From an uncultured Eubacteriales bacterium (lineage in GTDB: Bacteria; Bacillota; Clostridia; Christensenellales; Aristaeellaceae), in contig CACZXF010000054.1 of assembly GCA_902785105.1 (NCBI GenBank), positions 1-59,124 on the forward strand: DNA of 59,124 bases. Direction: 5' to 3'. Positions 57,787 to 59,124 of the stretch are shown one piece after another (positions within the stretch are counted from its first letter, which is position 1; each line of letters opens with the position of its first letter). Position numbers and translations under genes: made by a program. The notes beneath the pieces are model-generated. The model made no database searches. It was given only the letters and a program-made list of their open reading frames with translations, and was not told the DNA's origin.

Positions 57787-58791
57787 ATGCTGAAATGGCT
57801 CACAGGTCTGCTCGTCGCCACGCTCCTTCTGATGAAGCCCGAAGCTGCCGCCAACGGCGCGCGCGAGGCGATGGTTCACTGGTACTATACCGTAGCCCCG
57901 TCCCTGTTCCCCTTCATGGCGCTGCTGCCGCTGCTGACCTGCGACGCCGCCGCCCATGCCTATGAATGCCTGCTCGGTCCCATCACCCGCCGCCTCTATC
58001 GCCTCCCCGGCGCGGCGGCCTCCGCACTGGCCGTGGGGATGGTCGCCGGTTCCCCCGCCGGCTGCTTCGCGGCCTCGAGAGTCGCCGCCTCCGCCGGTAT
58101 GACCCGCGGCCAGGCCCAGCGGCTCGCCATCGCGTGTTGCGGCATGTCCCCCGCCTTCCTGATCTCCGGCGTCGGCGCGGTCATGCTCGGCAGTCCGTCC
58201 TATGGTTTCATACTGCTCCGCGCTCAGCTCCTGACCCAATTGTTGCTCCCTCTGTTTTTGCGTCCATTTTTCAATGACTCCTCACCTATACAATATTCCG
58301 CGCCGCCTTCCCCTACACCGCCCGTCCTCGCCATACTCAACATCTGCGGTTATATGACCCTCTTCGGCGCGATTGCCGCCGCGCTGTCGTCCCTGCTGGG
58401 CGAATCTGCGGGCAATATTTGCCTTTGCCTGTTGGATATCACCTCCGGCACCCGAATTATATCAAATATTAATATGAAGATTCTGTATAAAATCGCTGCT
58501 CTCGCCGCACTGACGGGCTTCGGCGGCCTGAGCATATGCGCTCAAAACCTCTCCGCACTCCGCGAAATCATCCGCCCCGCCCCCTTTATCCTCGCCAGAG
58601 TCGCCGCCGCACTCATCTCCGCCGGCTTTGCAGTCCTTCAAATCCACAGGATACCCATTAAAATTGCCCCCAATCCGCTTCAAATCTCCTCAATTTGCGT
58701 TGTTTTGCTGGTAATCCCGGTGATTTTGAACTTGAATAAACATTCTTTTAACAATAGAAAAAACTCAAATTTTGAGTCTGAATCGGTATGA
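57787..58791 (+). CDS. YlbJ-like nucleoside-recognition-domain membrane protein
   Basis: A 334-aa protein with about eight hydrophobic segments. HWYYTVAPSLFPFMALLPLL near the N-terminus and LAVGMVAGSPAGCFAAS and CCGMSPAFLISGVGAVMLGS match the gate-domain pattern of the sporulation protein YlbJ. Hence it may act in spore envelope formation, but other gate-domain proteins are transporters. Composition becomes AT-rich at the C-terminal end (NKHSFNNRKNSNFE), unlike the rest. Start after AAGGGGG, 9 nt upstream. Confidence 0.75.
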   Translation: MLKWLTGLLVATLLLMKPEAAANGAREAMVHWYYTVAPSLFPFMALLPLLTCDAAAHAYECLLGPITRRLYRLPGAAASALAVGMVAGSPAGCFAASRVAASAGMTRGQAQRLAIACCGMSPAFLISGVGAVMLGSPSYGFILLRAQLLTQLLLPLFLRPFFNDSSPIQYSAPPSPTPPVLAILNICGYMTLFGAIAAALSSLLGESAGNICLCLLDITSGTRIISNINMKILYKIAALAALTGFGGLSICAQNLSALREIIRPAPFILARVAAALISAGFAVLQIHRIPIKIAPNPLQISSICVVLLVIPVILNLNKHSFNNRKNSNFESESV

Positions 58792-58793
58792 AA

Positions 58794-58842
58794 ACACTAT
58801 ATATAGTATTTATAATATGAATTTAAATACTATATATGGTGT
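58794..58842. promoter_or_regulatory. Paired NrdR-box-like palindromes
   Basis: ACACTATATATAGTAT (58794-58809) and ATACTATATATGGTGT (58827-58842), 33 bp apart start to start (about three helical turns). Both resemble the NrdR consensus (acaCwATATaTwGtgt). They are also inverted copies of one another and could form a cruciform. Confidence 0.5.
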
Positions 58843-58865
58843 TACGGGGTGCAAAAAAATAATGC

Positions 58866-58894
58866 TTGACAAAGGGGTGGGGATTTGTTATAAT
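58866..58894 (+). promoter_or_regulatory. Strong sigma-A promoter at the right edge
   Basis: Consensus TTGACA (58866-58871), 17 nt, TATAAT (58889-58894), ahead of a purine-rich untranslated transcript. Confidence 0.9.
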
Positions 58895-58899
58895 AACTC

Positions 58900-59124
58900 T
58901 TGCGTTGAGCGAGAGAATATCTTCTCAACCACGGCGAACCTTGAAAACGATACAGAGAATGATAGAGAAACCTTGAAAGAATTGCGAAGATCAGCTGGAA
59001 AAGTTGGGAGCGAGGAAGTCAAGGCGAGCGGGTGAGAGACCCGCGAACAGTCAGATTCGAAGAGTTAAACGCCAGACTGTCAGATGGAAAACAAGTGCTT
59101 TGGCGAGTGCTTGCGAGTAGGCTG
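58900..59124 (+). other. Non-coding leader, probably of an rRNA operon, cut by window edge
   Basis: Contains AACCTTGAAAACGATACAG, similar to the CCTTGAAAACT element found ahead of Firmicute rRNAs, and stems GCGGGT/ACCCGC and ACAGTC/GACTGT. No 16S sequence (AGAGTTTGATC) appears before the edge. Another structured leader RNA remains possible, as the NrdR-like boxes hint. Confidence 0.45.

Noticed and set aside
58900-59124. RNase P RNA or tmRNA at the right edge
   Set aside because: The expected conserved segments (for example GAGGAAAGTCC of RNase P) are not present.
1-59124. tRNA genes
   Set aside because: No TTCGANNC/T-arm with acceptor pairing was noticed by eye in any intergenic stretch; a covariance scan was not possible.

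Overview
The window is GC-rich, densely coded DNA from a low-complexity, anaerobic, monoderm-type member of the Bacillota, most likely a gut or rumen Clostridia of the Christensenellales/Oscillospirales kind (inference). Support: pyruvate:ferredoxin oxidoreductase, a T-box leader, DnaA/DnaN/DnaX with Firmicute-type DnaA boxes, two perfect B. subtilis-type parS sites, SpoIIIE/FtsK and YlbJ-like proteins, WalJ, EpsC-type serine acetyltransferase, DUF6465 and DUF1385 proteins, and strong sigma-A promoters (TTGACA-17-TATAAT). The window is origin-proximal: dnaA, a DnaA-box/AT-rich oriC candidate and dnaN lie at 49.1-52.0 kb and parS at 17.25 kb.

Layout. 0-8.3 kb: the 5' end of a probable group IIC intron just behind a terminator, DUF1385 protein, a small exported protein, a phosphoribosyltransferase, LUD protein, metY, addB. 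8.5-12.8 kb (minus): a DUF1902 protein and a three-gene membrane operon encoding a ZorA/MotA-like channel with long tail, a ZorB/MotB-like protein with 27 uninterrupted Gln-rich heptads, and a membrane-anchored partner. 13-20.6 kb: DUF6465, lplA, a walJ/radical-SAM operon, parS, metallophosphoesterase, a beta-propeller protein, cvpA. 20.8-31 kb: ftsK/spoIIIE, a class III fic, rimO-pgsA, a type I toxin/antisense-RNA locus, an XRE regulator, rpsF-ssb-rpsR, cysE. 30.7-36.2 kb: a T-box-controlled block with an active-site-less LeuA-like protein, a TIM-barrel/acyl-CoA-synthetase fusion and an amidohydrolase. 36.4-40.5 kb: nifJ, whose 5' end was cut by a repeat, then a second toxin/antisense locus and an orphan antitoxin-like RNA. 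40.5-45.8 kb (minus): monosaccharide ABC transporter with two tandem permeases. 46.1-59.1 kb: YgjP-like protease, a small lipoprotein, murG, dnaA-oriC-dnaN-mnmE-dnaX, radC-like, dut, two membrane proteins, and at the right edge a strong promoter with an rRNA-leader-like transcript.

The intergenic space is packed with palindromic repeats (about 30 copies). Several unrelated cores (families A, B, C, E here) sit between the same roughly 20-bp termini, which suggests a modular non-autonomous mobile family. They separate genes inside operons and truncated at least one gene (nifJ).

The strongest candidates for something new are: (1) the small-toxin/antisense-RNA loci, in which the RNA mimics the toxin's own anti-Shine-Dalgarno arm; (2) the ZorAB-like motor with the Gln-heptad stalk; (3) the T-box/LeuA-pseudoenzyme/TIM-barrel-ligase cluster; (4) the modular repeats with shared termini. 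All function statements come from reading the sequence and remembered family features; no database search was run.
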